Assembly (NCBI GenBank): GCA_964402955.1
Contig: CAYOEZ010000165.1
Coordinates: 1-11,349, forward strand
From: CAYOEZ01 sp964402955
Lineage (GTDB): Bacteria; Chloroflexota; DTOL01; DAOUCN01
DNA length: 11,349 nt
Direction: 5' to 3'
In this document: in pieces, positions 1 to 6,895 of the stretch
Position numbering within the stretch: the stretch's first letter is position 1
How the letters are laid out: the number at the start of each line of letters is the position of its first letter
Made by a program: the position numbers and the translations under genes
The notes under the pieces: generated by a model
Database searches by the model: none
What the model was told of the DNA's origin: nothing
What the model saw: only the letters and a program-made list of their open reading frames with translations

Positions 1-8
1 GCAATGAC
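1..8. repeat. Edge fragment of a second GCAATGAC repeat
   Basis: The first eight bases are identical to bases 96-103, the right terminus of the palindromic repeat. This suggests that two copies lie in tandem, about 95 bases apart, with the upstream one cut by the window edge. An octamer alone is weak evidence; sequence left of the window would settle it. Confidence 0.4.
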
Positions 9-37
9 AGTGGGGAGTTTCTGAGTAGGAGCGCACT

Positions 38-103
38 TTGCGACGAAGCAATCTCCGTTGTGGCGCGAAACGGGGGAGATTGCTTCGCTCCGCTCGCAAT
101 GAC
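38..103. repeat. GCAATGAC-type palindromic intergenic repeat
   Basis: A perfect 13-bp inverted repeat, CGAAGCAATCTCC at 44-56 and its complement at 75-87, encloses an 18-base loop. The arms extend outward as TTGCGA (38-43) pairing with TCGCAA (94-99), leaving a six-base bulge (88-93) on one side only. The right end reads GCAATGAC (96-103). The same octamer occupies bases 1-8, so the window probably opens on the tail of a second copy. From memory, palindromes with this GCAATGAC / GAAGCAATCTCC vocabulary are multicopy in Chloroflexota and several other phyla. It encodes nothing, and is probably a REP- or MITE-like element. Confidence 0.75.
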
Positions 104-165
104 GGGTCCGTCCAAACCTTTTTGCAGTGGGCACGTGACAGGCTGAGTGCAGGCGCCGACCGTCC

Positions 166-195
166 TTGACAGGCCAGAACAGAAGCAGCGATACA
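166..195 (+). promoter_or_regulatory. Candidate sigma70-type promoter for the eight-gene run
   Basis: A perfect -35 hexamer TTGACA lies at 166-171. A weaker -10-like GATACA (three of six matches to TATAAT) follows at 190-195, with 18-bp spacing. Transcription would begin near 202, just before ATG codons at 214 and 226. This matters for gene calling because the TTG that could serve as a far-upstream start for the acetyltransferase is the first three bases of this -35 box. The -10 match is poor, so the call is tentative. Confidence 0.35.
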
Positions 196-213
196 AACAC
201 GACTGAAAACTCA

Positions 214-1026
214 ATGATCGTACAAATGCGACCTGACGACCTGAATCGCATATGGCTGGTCACCGAGACGCACTTCACAACGCGCCTCTTGCGCCAGCAC
301 CTGGAGCGCTATGCACACCTGGGCTGGATGTTCCATGAGAGTGGCGACTACATCGTGGGCAGCTACTGGAAGGATCGCCTCGCCATCGGTCAGATCATGG
401 AATCCAGCCCCTGTACACAGCGCGCCGAACTCGTGCAGCGCCTGCTGCTGAGCTTTCGACAGACAGGCAGCGTTCTCGTGGTTCTCTCTGATCATGAAGT
501 GGGACAGGCGCTGAAACTGTACCAGGACATGGGCTTCGTTGTGCTTGAGGACGTCATGTGCTACGAGCGTCCCAATGCAACCGTTAGCGCGATCGACCGC
601 CGCATGGATGTACGCCCGCTACGGGACAATGACCTGCCGGCTCTGGTCAAGTTGGAAGAAGAGGCCTTTCCCTGGCTGTGGTGGGAGACCGCGACGACAT
701 TTTGCCTGACAAACCAGCGCCCCGATACATGGGTGCTCGTCGCCTACATGGGAGAGACGCTTACCGGCTACTTGATCCTGGCCGTGCGCGGCGCATGGGG
801 TCACATCAACCGCATCAGCGTCCACCCCGGCTATCAGGGACTGGGCCTTGGCCGCGAGCTGTTAACGGTGGCCATCGAAGAAATGGCCCGGCGCGGGGCG
901 CACACACTCGGGCTAAACACACAGAGCACCAACATACGGTCGCAACGTCTCTACGAGGGACTCGGCTTTCAGCGCACAGGAGAGACGTTCAAGATCTACG
1001 GTAAGTGGCTGGGTGAGAAGGAGTAG
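214..1026 (+). CDS. GNAT-family N-acetyltransferase, two-module
   Basis: This is a GCN5-related N-acetyltransferase, which would move an acetyl group from acetyl-CoA to an unknown amine. Residue numbers here count from the upstream TTG at 166. The C-terminal module (about 147-286) has a clear motif A, VHPGYQGLGLG, with Q224, G227 and G229 forming the acetyl-CoA pyrophosphate loop. It also has a motif-B-like NIRSQRLYEGLGF near 256-268. The N-terminal part (about 17-135) ends in LYQDMGF, like a second GNAT fold, but lacks the Q/RxxGxG/A loop and is probably non-catalytic. I start at ATG 214 because the 16 extra residues from TTG 166 are hydrophilic and low-complexity, and that TTG lies in a promoter-like hexamer. 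Neither start, nor ATG 226, has a good Shine-Dalgarno site. The gene ends 7 bases before the glycosyltransferase start, so the two are probably co-translated. The substrate cannot be read from sequence. Confidence 0.85.
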   Translation: MIVQMRPDDLNRIWLVTETHFTTRLLRQHLERYAHLGWMFHESGDYIVGSYWKDRLAIGQIMESSPCTQRAELVQRLLLSFRQTGSVLVVLSDHEVGQALKLYQDMGFVVLEDVMCYERPNATVSAIDRRMDVRPLRDNDLPALVKLEEEAFPWLWWETATTFCLTNQRPDTWVLVAYMGETLTGYLILAVRGAWGHINRISVHPGYQGLGLGRELLTVAIEEMARRGAHTLGLNTQSTNIRSQRLYEGLGFQRTGETFKIYGKWLGEKE

Positions 1027-1030
1027 GGAG
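1018..1030 (+). promoter_or_regulatory. Ribosome binding site for the glycosyltransferase
   Basis: AAGGAG (1018-1023) and GGGAG (1026-1030) lie just upstream of ATG 1034 and overlap the acetyltransferase stop codon. They favour ATG 1034 over the in-frame GTG at 1013, which lies before this site and would add seven non-conserved residues. Confidence 0.6.
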
Positions 1031-1033
1031 AAG

Positions 1034-2233
1034 ATGCGTGTCCTGATGCTGTCCTGGGAATACCCGCCGCACGTTGTTGGCGGTCTCGGCAAACATGTCC
1101 AGGAGTTGGTACCCGCGCTGGCAGATCAGGGGGTTGACGTCCATCTGATCACGCCGCGCTGGCTGGGGGGGATGGAAAAAGAGGCCATCGACGGAGCAAC
1201 GATCCACCGCGTCGATCCACCATCCCATTCTGAGCTGACCGATTTCTACACCGACACCCAGCGCACCAACTGGCTGCTGCAAGAACGAGCGCGCCAGGTT
1301 ATCCAGATCGAGGGCGGATTTGACGTCATCCATGCCCATGATTGGCTCATCGCATTCGCCGCCATCGGCTTGAAGAATGAGTTCAAGATACCGCTTCTGG
1401 CGACCATCCATGCCACCGAGCACGGGCGCAACCGCGGCAACATAGGCAGCGAGATCTCGCAGGCTGTCCATGGCACAGAGTGGTGGTTGACGTATGAAGC
1501 GTGGCGCGTCATCTGTTGCAGCGACTACATGGCCAGAGAAGTCGCCAATGTCTTCCGCACGCCGCTCGATAAGCTGGATGTCATCCCCAATGGCATCAAC
1601 CCTGCCCGCTTCGACGCCCTGGCCGGCGCTAACCTGAGCGCGTTCCGGCTGCGCTATGCAGCGATCGACGAGCGTATTGTCTTCCATGTCGGGCGTATCG
1701 TCCACGAAAAGGGTCTGGGCGTTCTGGTCGAGGCTGCACCGCGCGTCCTTGCCGGCTACCCCAGGACCAAATTCGTCATTGCCGGAACGGGCGGCTATCT
1801 CGAGGCGGCGAAACGGCGAGCAGCAGAGTTGGGAGTGGCTGAGAGCATTTTCTTTGCCGGCTTCATTCCCGACGCCGATCGCGACCGTTTGTTCAAAGTC
1901 GCTGATGTCGCGGTCTTCCCCAGCCTCTACGAGCCGTTTGGCATCGTGGCGCTGGAGGCCATGGCTGCCCGAACCCCGGTCGTCGTCAGTCAGGTAGGCG
2001 GGCTGGCCGAGGTGGTTGTGCACAACGAAACGGGCCTCCTGGTCTATCCAGACAACGCTGATTCGCTGGCCTGGGGCATCCTGGAAACGCTGCGCCATCC
2101 CGACTGGGCAGCCGCCCGCTCCGACAACGCCTATCGCCGGGTCATGACCGAGTATAACTGGCACAGTATTGCCAAACGCACCGCTGCCGTGTATGATCGG
2201 ATCGCCAACGAGCGCGCCGTCGCGATCTGGTAA
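1034..2233 (+). CDS. Glycosyltransferase family 4 (glycogen synthase-like)
   Basis: This 399-residue retaining glycosyltransferase has a GT-B fold and would transfer sugar from a nucleotide donor to a glycan or lipid acceptor. The N-terminal Rossmann half opens with a glycine-rich acceptor-side motif, PPHVVGGLGKHVQEL (about 11-25), like starch/glycogen synthases and their GT4 relatives. It continues with HAHDW (100-104). The C-terminal donor-binding half starts near VFHVGRIVHEKG (216-227), where R221 and K226 are the usual phosphate-contacting pair. It ends with the E-x7-E signature YEPFGIVALE (E300, E308), followed by a conserved VGGLAEVV. There is no signal peptide or membrane segment, so it is cytoplasmic or peripheral. 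A seven-G run near 1165-1171 does not break the frame. Possible roles are alpha-glucan, trehalose-type or cell-envelope glycan synthesis. No glycogen branching or ADP-glucose genes lie nearby to decide, so I give no symbol. Confidence 0.9.
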   Translation: MRVLMLSWEYPPHVVGGLGKHVQELVPALADQGVDVHLITPRWLGGMEKEAIDGATIHRVDPPSHSELTDFYTDTQRTNWLLQERARQVIQIEGGFDVIHAHDWLIAFAAIGLKNEFKIPLLATIHATEHGRNRGNIGSEISQAVHGTEWWLTYEAWRVICCSDYMAREVANVFRTPLDKLDVIPNGINPARFDALAGANLSAFRLRYAAIDERIVFHVGRIVHEKGLGVLVEAAPRVLAGYPRTKFVIAGTGGYLEAAKRRAAELGVAESIFFAGFIPDADRDRLFKVADVAVFPSLYEPFGIVALEAMAARTPVVVSQVGGLAEVVVHNETGLLVYPDNADSLAWGILETLRHPDWAAARSDNAYRRVMTEYNWHSIAKRTAAVYDRIANERAVAIW

Positions 2234-2254
2234 CAGCGACCGGGTCACGTTCTC

Positions 2255-2260
2255 GGGAGG
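2255..2260 (+). promoter_or_regulatory. Ribosome binding site for nadK
   Basis: GGGAGG sits 8 bases before GTG 2269 and 11 before the adjoining ATG 2272. Spacing slightly favours the GTG; the two choices differ by one methionine. Confidence 0.6.
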
Positions 2261-2268
2261 TCAGCACA

Positions 2269-3114
2269 GTGATGCAAAACATTGCCGTCGTCTACAACCA
2301 TCGCATCGCCGAAGCGGTCACGCTCAGCGAGCAGTTGCAGCGCGTGCTCGGCGATCTGGGTAAGGACGTCTGGCTGGTGAAAGCCATCGAGCTCGACCAA
2401 CCGGACCTCAAGCTGCCGCGCCTGGACCTGCTCATTACGCTGGGTGGGGACGGCACGATCTTGCGCGCCTCGCGCCTGGCTGCGCCGCAGCAGGCCAGCG
2501 TTCTGGGCGTCAACCTGGGCCAGCTCGGTTTCCTGGCCGAATTGGGGCCGGCAGATGTTGTGGCGCAGATACCGGATATTATGGCCGGGGCCGGGTGGAT
2601 TGAGGAGCGCATGCTGCTACGCGCCACCATACACACAGGCGGGACAACCACCACACAGGACGGGTTGAACGATGCTGTGGTCACACGTGGCGGGCGGCCA
2701 CGCGCCGTGCGCATCAGCGTCTCTGTCGACGGCCAGCACCTGCAAACGTACGTCGCCGACGGCGTCATCGTCAGCACGCCGACAGGATCGACGGCCTACG
2801 CACTGGCCATGGACGGGCCGATCGTGTACCCGGAGTTACGGACGCTGCAAGTCACGCCGATTGCGCCGCACCTGACCGTGATCAAGTCCATCGTCGTCCC
2901 GCCGGCGGCGACAGTCTCTCTGACCGTCGATACAAAGGAGCCGACCCTTGTTTCCATCGATGGGCAAATTGACGCGCCACTTGCCGACGGCGCAACCGTT
3001 GAGGTCACTGCCAGCCCGTACGTGGCGCGCTTCATTCGCCTGCAGCCACGCAACTACTTCTACCAGACGCTGGTCAATCGCCTGAGCACCACGATTGTGC
3101 GCCGTTTGCTCTAA
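2269..3114 (+). CDS. nadK: NAD kinase
   Basis: This enzyme phosphorylates NAD+ to NADP+ using ATP or polyphosphate, and is the only route to NADP in most bacteria; it acts in the cytoplasm. The 281 residues fit the usual size of about 270-300. The hallmark GGDGT lies at 59-63 within LLITLGGDGTILRASR. It is followed by VNLGQLGFLAEL (81-92), by GLNDAVV (132-138; many homologues have NE where this has ND), and by the long conserved block DGVIVSTPTGSTAYALA (164-180). A late DGQ (231-233) completes the family signature. The gene starts 35 bases after the glycosyltransferase stop and lies 16 bases ahead of recN; the nadK-recN order is conserved in several phyla. Function is near certain; only GTG 2269 versus ATG 2272 is open. 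Confidence 0.97.
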   Translation: MMQNIAVVYNHRIAEAVTLSEQLQRVLGDLGKDVWLVKAIELDQPDLKLPRLDLLITLGGDGTILRASRLAAPQQASVLGVNLGQLGFLAELGPADVVAQIPDIMAGAGWIEERMLLRATIHTGGTTTTQDGLNDAVVTRGGRPRAVRISVSVDGQHLQTYVADGVIVSTPTGSTAYALAMDGPIVYPELRTLQVTPIAPHLTVIKSIVVPPAATVSLTVDTKEPTLVSIDGQIDAPLADGATVEVTASPYVARFIRLQPRNYFYQTLVNRLSTTIVRRLL

Positions 3115-3120
3115 CACGAA

Positions 3121-3124
3121 GAGG
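3121..3124 (+). promoter_or_regulatory. Ribosome binding site for recN
   Basis: GAGG, within GAAGAGGAAAG, is 6 bases before GTG 3131. An in-frame GTG at 3095 lies inside nadK, has no such site, and would add 12 residues ahead of the canonical RecN N-terminus. Confidence 0.55.
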
Positions 3125-3130
3125 AAAGCC

Positions 3131-4885
3131 GTGCTGACCGAACTGACCATTACCAACTTTGCCATTATCGACAGGCTGCATCTAACACTGGCTGCCGACT
3201 TTACCGTTCTGACAGGCGAAACGGGCGCCGGCAAGTCAATCATCATCGATGCGGTTGACGCGCTCCTGGGAGGCAAGTACGGCGCTGAGTTCGTTCGAAC
3301 CGGTGCGGAGAGTGCGCGCGTTGAGGGCATCTTCAATCTGCCCGATTCACCCGACCTGGCCGGCCGCCTGACCGAGTATGGCCTGGCGCCCGAAGAGGGC
3401 GCACTCATTCTGAGCCGCGAGATTCACAGTTCAGGGCGCAGCACCGCTCGCATCAACGGGCGCGCCGTGCCTACCAGCGTGCTGCAGGACATTGCCCAAA
3501 TCCTGGTCGACATTCACGGCCAGAGCGAGCACCTCTCGCTGCTGCGCTCCAGTGAGCACATCAACTTTCTTGACCGCTATGCCAACCTGGCAGCAGCGCG
3601 GGCGCAGATCGCGCAGAAGGTCGCCGCATTGCGTGCTGTGCGCCGTGAGCTGCAGAGTCTGATAGCCGACGAGCGCGAGATCGCTCGCCGCGTCGACCTG
3701 CTGCGCTACCAGACCGAGGAGATTAGCGCTGCCGGCCTGCACAACGGCGAGGAACAGGAGCTGCAACGTGAACGCACGCTCCTGGGCAACGCCGAGAAGC
3801 TGGCCACGCTGACTGAGGAAGCATATCTTTCGCTCTACGAGGGCAGCGAGCAGCAACGAGCGGTCATTGACCTCTTGGGGCAGGTCGGCCAGGCGCTCGA
3901 CGAGTTGGGCAGGCTCGACCCCACCCTGCAGGAACAAGGCAAGACCGTAACCCTGGCGTCCGAGGAATTGTCGGACCTGGCGCACTCGCTGCGTGAGTAC
4001 CGTGATGGCATCGAGTTCAACCCTGAGCGCCTGCAAGAGGTAGAGGAGCGTCTGGCGCTGATTCAGACACTGAAGCGCAAGTATGGCCAGACGATTGCCG
4101 ACATCCTGAGTTATGGCGAACGGGCTGCGGCCGAGCTGGACGCCATCACGCACAGCGAAGAGCGCATGGCTGAGCTCCAGGCGCAAGAAGACAGATTGCT
4201 GCACGAGATTGGCGCCCTGGCTGCGACGACGTCGCACACCCGGCGCACGGCAGGCGAAGAGATTGCGCGGCGGCTCGAGCAGGAGCTGGCCAACCTGAAT
4301 ATGCGCCATGTGCGCTTTGCCGTGTCCGTGACGACCACAGCGCAAGCCGATGGAGTGGTTGTCAATGATCCGATCATTGGCGCAGGGCGTTACGCCTTTG
4401 ACGCGACAGGCATCGATCACGTCGAGTTCTTGATCTCCGCCAATCCGGGAGAGCCGCTCAAGCCGATGGCCAGGGTAGCTTCTGGCGGCGAGACGGCGCG
4501 CGTCATGCTCGCGCTCAAGTCTATCCTCTCCGCCGCCGACGACGTGCCGACGCTGATCTTCGACGAGATCGATGTGGGCATTGGCGGGCGCAGCGGCTAC
4601 ATAGTGGGCGAGAAGCTATGGCGGCTGACGCCACGGCATCAGGTGATCTGCATCACCCACTTGCCGCAAGTCGCGGCCTATGGCGACCACCATTTCACGG
4701 TCACCAAAGAAGTGGCGGGCCAGCAGACGCGCACCAACCTTAGCGAGATGATGGGCGAGGAGCGCGTCCAGGAAGTGGCGGCCATGCTCGGCTCGACCAC
4801 CGACCTGAGCAAAGAGAACGCCAGGGAGATACTGAAGCAGGCGCAGGAGTGGAAGAACGGCCAGGCAGCGACGCCCGGCCGCTGA
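3131..4885 (+). CDS. recN: DNA repair protein RecN
   Basis: RecN is an SMC-like ATPase that gathers at double-strand breaks and helps recombinational repair with RecA. From GTG 3131 the protein has 584 residues, slightly longer than the usual 550-560. The N-terminal half-ATPase opens with LTELTITNFAIID, typical of the family, and carries Walker A GETGAGKS (29-36). The Q-loop-like segment IHGQSEH lies at 129-134. A long charged heptad region (about 150-385) forms the coiled-coil arm, and the conserved LKRKYG (314-319) sits within it. The C-terminal half-ATPase holds the ABC signature SGGE (451-454), Walker B LIFDEID (475-481) and the switch histidine in ITHLPQVAA (508-516). No LexA-type box is evident just upstream, and the gene probably shares a transcript with nadK. 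Identification is secure; only the start is debatable. Confidence 0.97.
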   Translation: MLTELTITNFAIIDRLHLTLAADFTVLTGETGAGKSIIIDAVDALLGGKYGAEFVRTGAESARVEGIFNLPDSPDLAGRLTEYGLAPEEGALILSREIHSSGRSTARINGRAVPTSVLQDIAQILVDIHGQSEHLSLLRSSEHINFLDRYANLAAARAQIAQKVAALRAVRRELQSLIADEREIARRVDLLRYQTEEISAAGLHNGEEQELQRERTLLGNAEKLATLTEEAYLSLYEGSEQQRAVIDLLGQVGQALDELGRLDPTLQEQGKTVTLASEELSDLAHSLREYRDGIEFNPERLQEVEERLALIQTLKRKYGQTIADILSYGERAAAELDAITHSEERMAELQAQEDRLLHEIGALAATTSHTRRTAGEEIARRLEQELANLNMRHVRFAVSVTTTAQADGVVVNDPIIGAGRYAFDATGIDHVEFLISANPGEPLKPMARVASGGETARVMLALKSILSAADDVPTLIFDEIDVGIGGRSGYIVGEKLWRLTPRHQVICITHLPQVAAYGDHHFTVTKEVAGQQTRTNLSEMMGEERVQEVAAMLGSTTDLSKENAREILKQAQEWKNGQAATPGR

Positions 4886-4918
4886 TATGTTGCCACACCT
4901 GGCTGCCTGTGATAGATT

Positions 4919-4927
4919 AAGGAGGTG
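4919..4927 (+). promoter_or_regulatory. Very strong ribosome binding site of the nitroreductase gene
   Basis: AAGGAGGTG is a nine-base perfect complement to the usual 16S rRNA 3' tail. The GGAGG core ends 7 bases before GTG 4933. It is the strongest such site in the window, fixes the start codon, and suggests this gene is translated independently of recN despite their proximity. Confidence 0.8.
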
Positions 4928-4932
4928 CTGCC

Positions 4933-5649
4933 GTGACGACAAGAGGCGCTCGCATTGAGGTGTTCATTGGTTGGGCTGCTATCGGCTGCCTGCTGCTGGC
5001 CTGCCAAGCCACACCCACAGCAACGCCGGCGCCAACGCAGGCTTCCGCGGCGGCGAGTCTTGCCCTCCAGGAGGTATCCCTGCCTGCTCCGCGTCTGTCC
5101 GGCGCCATGTCGCTTGAAGAGACCCTGAGCAGGCGACGCTCGGTGCGCGAGTATAGCAAAGAGGCGCTGACCACGGCTGAATTGTCGCAGCTCCTCTGGG
5201 CCTGCAATGGCGTCACGCACAGCGCCGGGCTGCGCACAGCGCCCTCGGCGGGCGCTCTTTACCCGCTCGAGGTATACGTGGCGACGGCTGAGGGTGTCAG
5301 TCGCTATGTGCCGCAGGGGCATAGTCTGCAACGGCTCGACCGCGCAGATATGCGCGCGGCGTTGTCGGCGGCCGCCATGGGGCAGGCGGCGGTGGCGCAA
5401 TCACCAGCTGTCTTCATCATTGCCGCAGTCTACCAGCGCACAGCGCAGAAGTATGGCGACCGGGCGCCCCTCTACGTGCACCTCGAAGCCGGACATGCGG
5501 CGCAAAACCTGCTTCTGCAGGCCGTGGCCCTGGGTTTGGGCGGTGTGCCGATCGGCGCAGTGTATGAGCAGAAGATCCAGGAGGTCTTGCGCTTGCCTGC
5601 CGATCATCAGCCCGTCTACATCATCGCCATCGGGCATCCCTCGTCCTGA
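4933..5649 (+). CDS. SagB-type nitroreductase-like flavoprotein, predicted lipoprotein
   Basis: This 238-residue protein looks like an exported member of the nitroreductase superfamily, SagB-type branch, whose members bind FMN and oxidise or reduce small substrates. Residues 8-24 form a hydrophobic signal segment ending in a lipobox, LLAC, with C24 as the lipidation site. A Thr/Pro/Ala-rich spacer follows (about 25-45). The enzyme domain begins near 58: RRRSVREYS (67-75) is the FMN-phosphate motif, PSAGALYPLEVYV (104-116) is a SagB-family hallmark, and LEAGHAAQNLLLQAVALGLGGVPIG (about 184-208) is the conserved dimer and flavin region. SagB proteins best known from peptide modification oxidise azolines made by a YcaO partner, but no YcaO gene or precursor peptide is visible here. 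The substrate is therefore unknown. The signal segment has no twin arginine, so export would be by Sec, which is unusual for an FMN protein. The MFS gene follows after 56 bases. Confidence 0.88.
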   Translation: MTTRGARIEVFIGWAAIGCLLLACQATPTATPAPTQASAAASLALQEVSLPAPRLSGAMSLEETLSRRRSVREYSKEALTTAELSQLLWACNGVTHSAGLRTAPSAGALYPLEVYVATAEGVSRYVPQGHSLQRLDRADMRAALSAAAMGQAAVAQSPAVFIIAAVYQRTAQKYGDRAPLYVHLEAGHAAQNLLLQAVALGLGGVPIGAVYEQKIQEVLRLPADHQPVYIIAIGHPSS

Positions 5650-5661
5650 GATCTATCATCA

Positions 5662-5688
5662 AGGGAATCTGTCGTCACAGGATTCCCT
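5662..5688 (+). promoter_or_regulatory. Intercistronic RNA hairpin
   Basis: AGGGAATC-TG (5662-5671) pairs with CAGGATTCCCT (5678-5688) over ten base pairs. The loop is six bases (TCGTCA) and one G (5680) is bulged. The hairpin starts 12 bases after the nitroreductase stop and ends 6 bases before the AGGAG of the next gene. No T-run follows, so it is not a canonical intrinsic terminator. It could mark processing, protect the upstream mRNA's 3' end, or dampen transcription into the transporter gene. Confidence 0.5.
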
Positions 5689-5705
5689 CGGCACAGGAGT
5701 TCAGT

Positions 5706-6863
5706 GTGCTCTCTTTCCTGAGTCGCGACAACAAGCTTGTCTTCTGGTCACTAGCGCTGTGGGGAGTGGGCGAGGGGCTGTGGTGGTATTTGCTCCCTGT
5801 CTACATCGAGAGCCTGGGCGCGAGCCCGGTGCAGATTGGTTTTGTCCTCTCCATATCCATGATTGTGATGACTGTTTTGCTCATCCCTTCTGGGTGGCTT
5901 GCCGACCGCGTCAGCCGCCGCGTGCTTATGATCGGCGGCTGGGTGATGGGGTTCATGTCCATCTTGCTGCTCGCCAGCGCACAGAGCTGGCAGATGGCGA
6001 TTCCCGGGCTGCTGCTCTATAACCTCTCGGCCTTCAACATGCCCGCGCTGAACTCCTACGTGACGGCTGAGGTCAAGAGCGGCCAGGACATGCGCCGCGT
6101 GTTCACCACGGTCTTCTCGGGCTTCACGCTGGGTATGATGTTGTCGCCGGCCATCGGCGGCTGGCTGGCCGACCAATGGGGACTGCGCCTGCTCTTCTTC
6201 CTGGCGGCTGGCTTCTTCGCCATCTCCACCGTTTTCATCTTGTTCGTGCGCGACCAGCCGGTCCACCGCGTCGCGGTGGACGACCCGGGCGCGGGGCTGC
6301 GTGGCAACCAGTTGTTTATCTACCTGTGCCTGCTCCTGTTCTTTGTTCACCTGGTGGGCCACCTGGGTATTCCTCTGTCGCCGAACTTTCTGCGCGACGT
6401 GCGCGGCCTGAGCATGGGCACGATCGGCGTGTTTGGCTCGTTCAATAGCCTGGGGTCTCTGGTGCTGATTCTCGGTCTGGGCCGCTGGCCGCGCAGCCGC
6501 ACAGCCTCACTTGTGCTGGCTGAACTGACCATCGCCGCCTACGCGCTGCTCATGCTGGCCACGACCTCCGTGCCGTTGCTCGGGCTGGCCCTCTTCCTGC
6601 GTGGCGGGATGGGGGCAGTGCGCCAGTTGGGCGCGGCCCGGCTGGGCGAGATGATGCCGCCCAACAGCATGGGCCTGGGCTATGGCATCTTTCAGACGGT
6701 GGTCAACCTGGCTTTCACCATCTCACCCTATGTGGCCGGGTGGCTATATGCAGCTGCGCCGTCCTACCCGTTTGTCGCCAGCCTGGTCCTCTTCGTTCCC
6801 GCCATCGCGCTGACGATCATTGTCGGACGGCGCGGCCCGGCAGCCGCACAGACAACATCCTGA
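5706..6863 (+). CDS. Major facilitator superfamily transporter
   Basis: This is an inner-membrane secondary transporter of 385 residues, with about 12 hydrophobic segments spread over the whole length, as is usual for MFS carriers. The family's loop 2-3 signature is present as GWLADRVSRR (63-72). A related GGWLADQWG lies at 151-159. A hydrophilic central loop (about 182-200) divides the two six-helix halves, and the C-terminus is short and polar. The GTG start at 5706 has AGGAG (5695-5699) six bases upstream and directly precedes the first hydrophobic stretch. Its overall look is that of drug or metabolite exporters, but direction and substrate cannot be read from sequence. It sits between an exported flavoprotein and two cytoplasmic hydrolases, so it may carry a shared substrate or product (inference). 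Confidence 0.92.
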   Translation: MLSFLSRDNKLVFWSLALWGVGEGLWWYLLPVYIESLGASPVQIGFVLSISMIVMTVLLIPSGWLADRVSRRVLMIGGWVMGFMSILLLASAQSWQMAIPGLLLYNLSAFNMPALNSYVTAEVKSGQDMRRVFTTVFSGFTLGMMLSPAIGGWLADQWGLRLLFFLAAGFFAISTVFILFVRDQPVHRVAVDDPGAGLRGNQLFIYLCLLLFFVHLVGHLGIPLSPNFLRDVRGLSMGTIGVFGSFNSLGSLVLILGLGRWPRSRTASLVLAELTIAAYALLMLATTSVPLLGLALFLRGGMGAVRQLGAARLGEMMPPNSMGLGYGIFQTVVNLAFTISPYVAGWLYAAAPSYPFVASLVLFVPAIALTIIVGRRGPAAAQTTS

Positions 6864-6883
6864 CAACAGACGTATTACCGGAT

Positions 6884-6888
6884 GGAGG
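6884..6888 (+). promoter_or_regulatory. Ribosome binding site deciding the hydrolase start
   Basis: GGAGG lies 7 bases before ATG 6896. The reading frame is open as far back as 6740 inside the transporter gene, but only ATG 6896 has this site, and the protein from there begins exactly like an alpha/beta hydrolase. Confidence 0.7.
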
Positions 6889-6895
6889 TTTGCCT

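Noticed and set aside
101..123. Small hairpin GACG-GGTC-CGTC followed by five T residues, as a terminator of an upstream gene.
   Set aside because: The stem has only four pairs and is separated from the T-run by several bases; too weak to call.
1013..1033. GTG 1013 as start of the glycosyltransferase.
   Set aside because: It precedes the AAGGAG/GGGAG site and adds seven residues ahead of the typical family N-terminus.
1165..1171. Seven-G homopolymer in the glycosyltransferase gene, as a possible frameshift or phase-variation site.
   Set aside because: The frame is intact with conserved motifs on both sides, and a single run of seven in G+C-rich DNA is unremarkable.
989..2248. Long minus-strand open frame opposite the glycosyltransferase gene.
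   Set aside because: It is the antisense shadow of a gene with clear GT4 motifs; its translation matches no family and has no ribosome site I can see.
3431..4420. Long minus-strand open frame opposite recN.
   Set aside because: Codon-structure shadow of recN, whose Walker A, signature and Walker B motifs confirm the plus strand.
4933..5649. Thiazole/oxazole-modified peptide cluster suggested by the SagB-like domain.
   Set aside because: No YcaO cyclodehydratase, precursor peptide or dedicated protease is found in the window, and the protein is a predicted lipoprotein.
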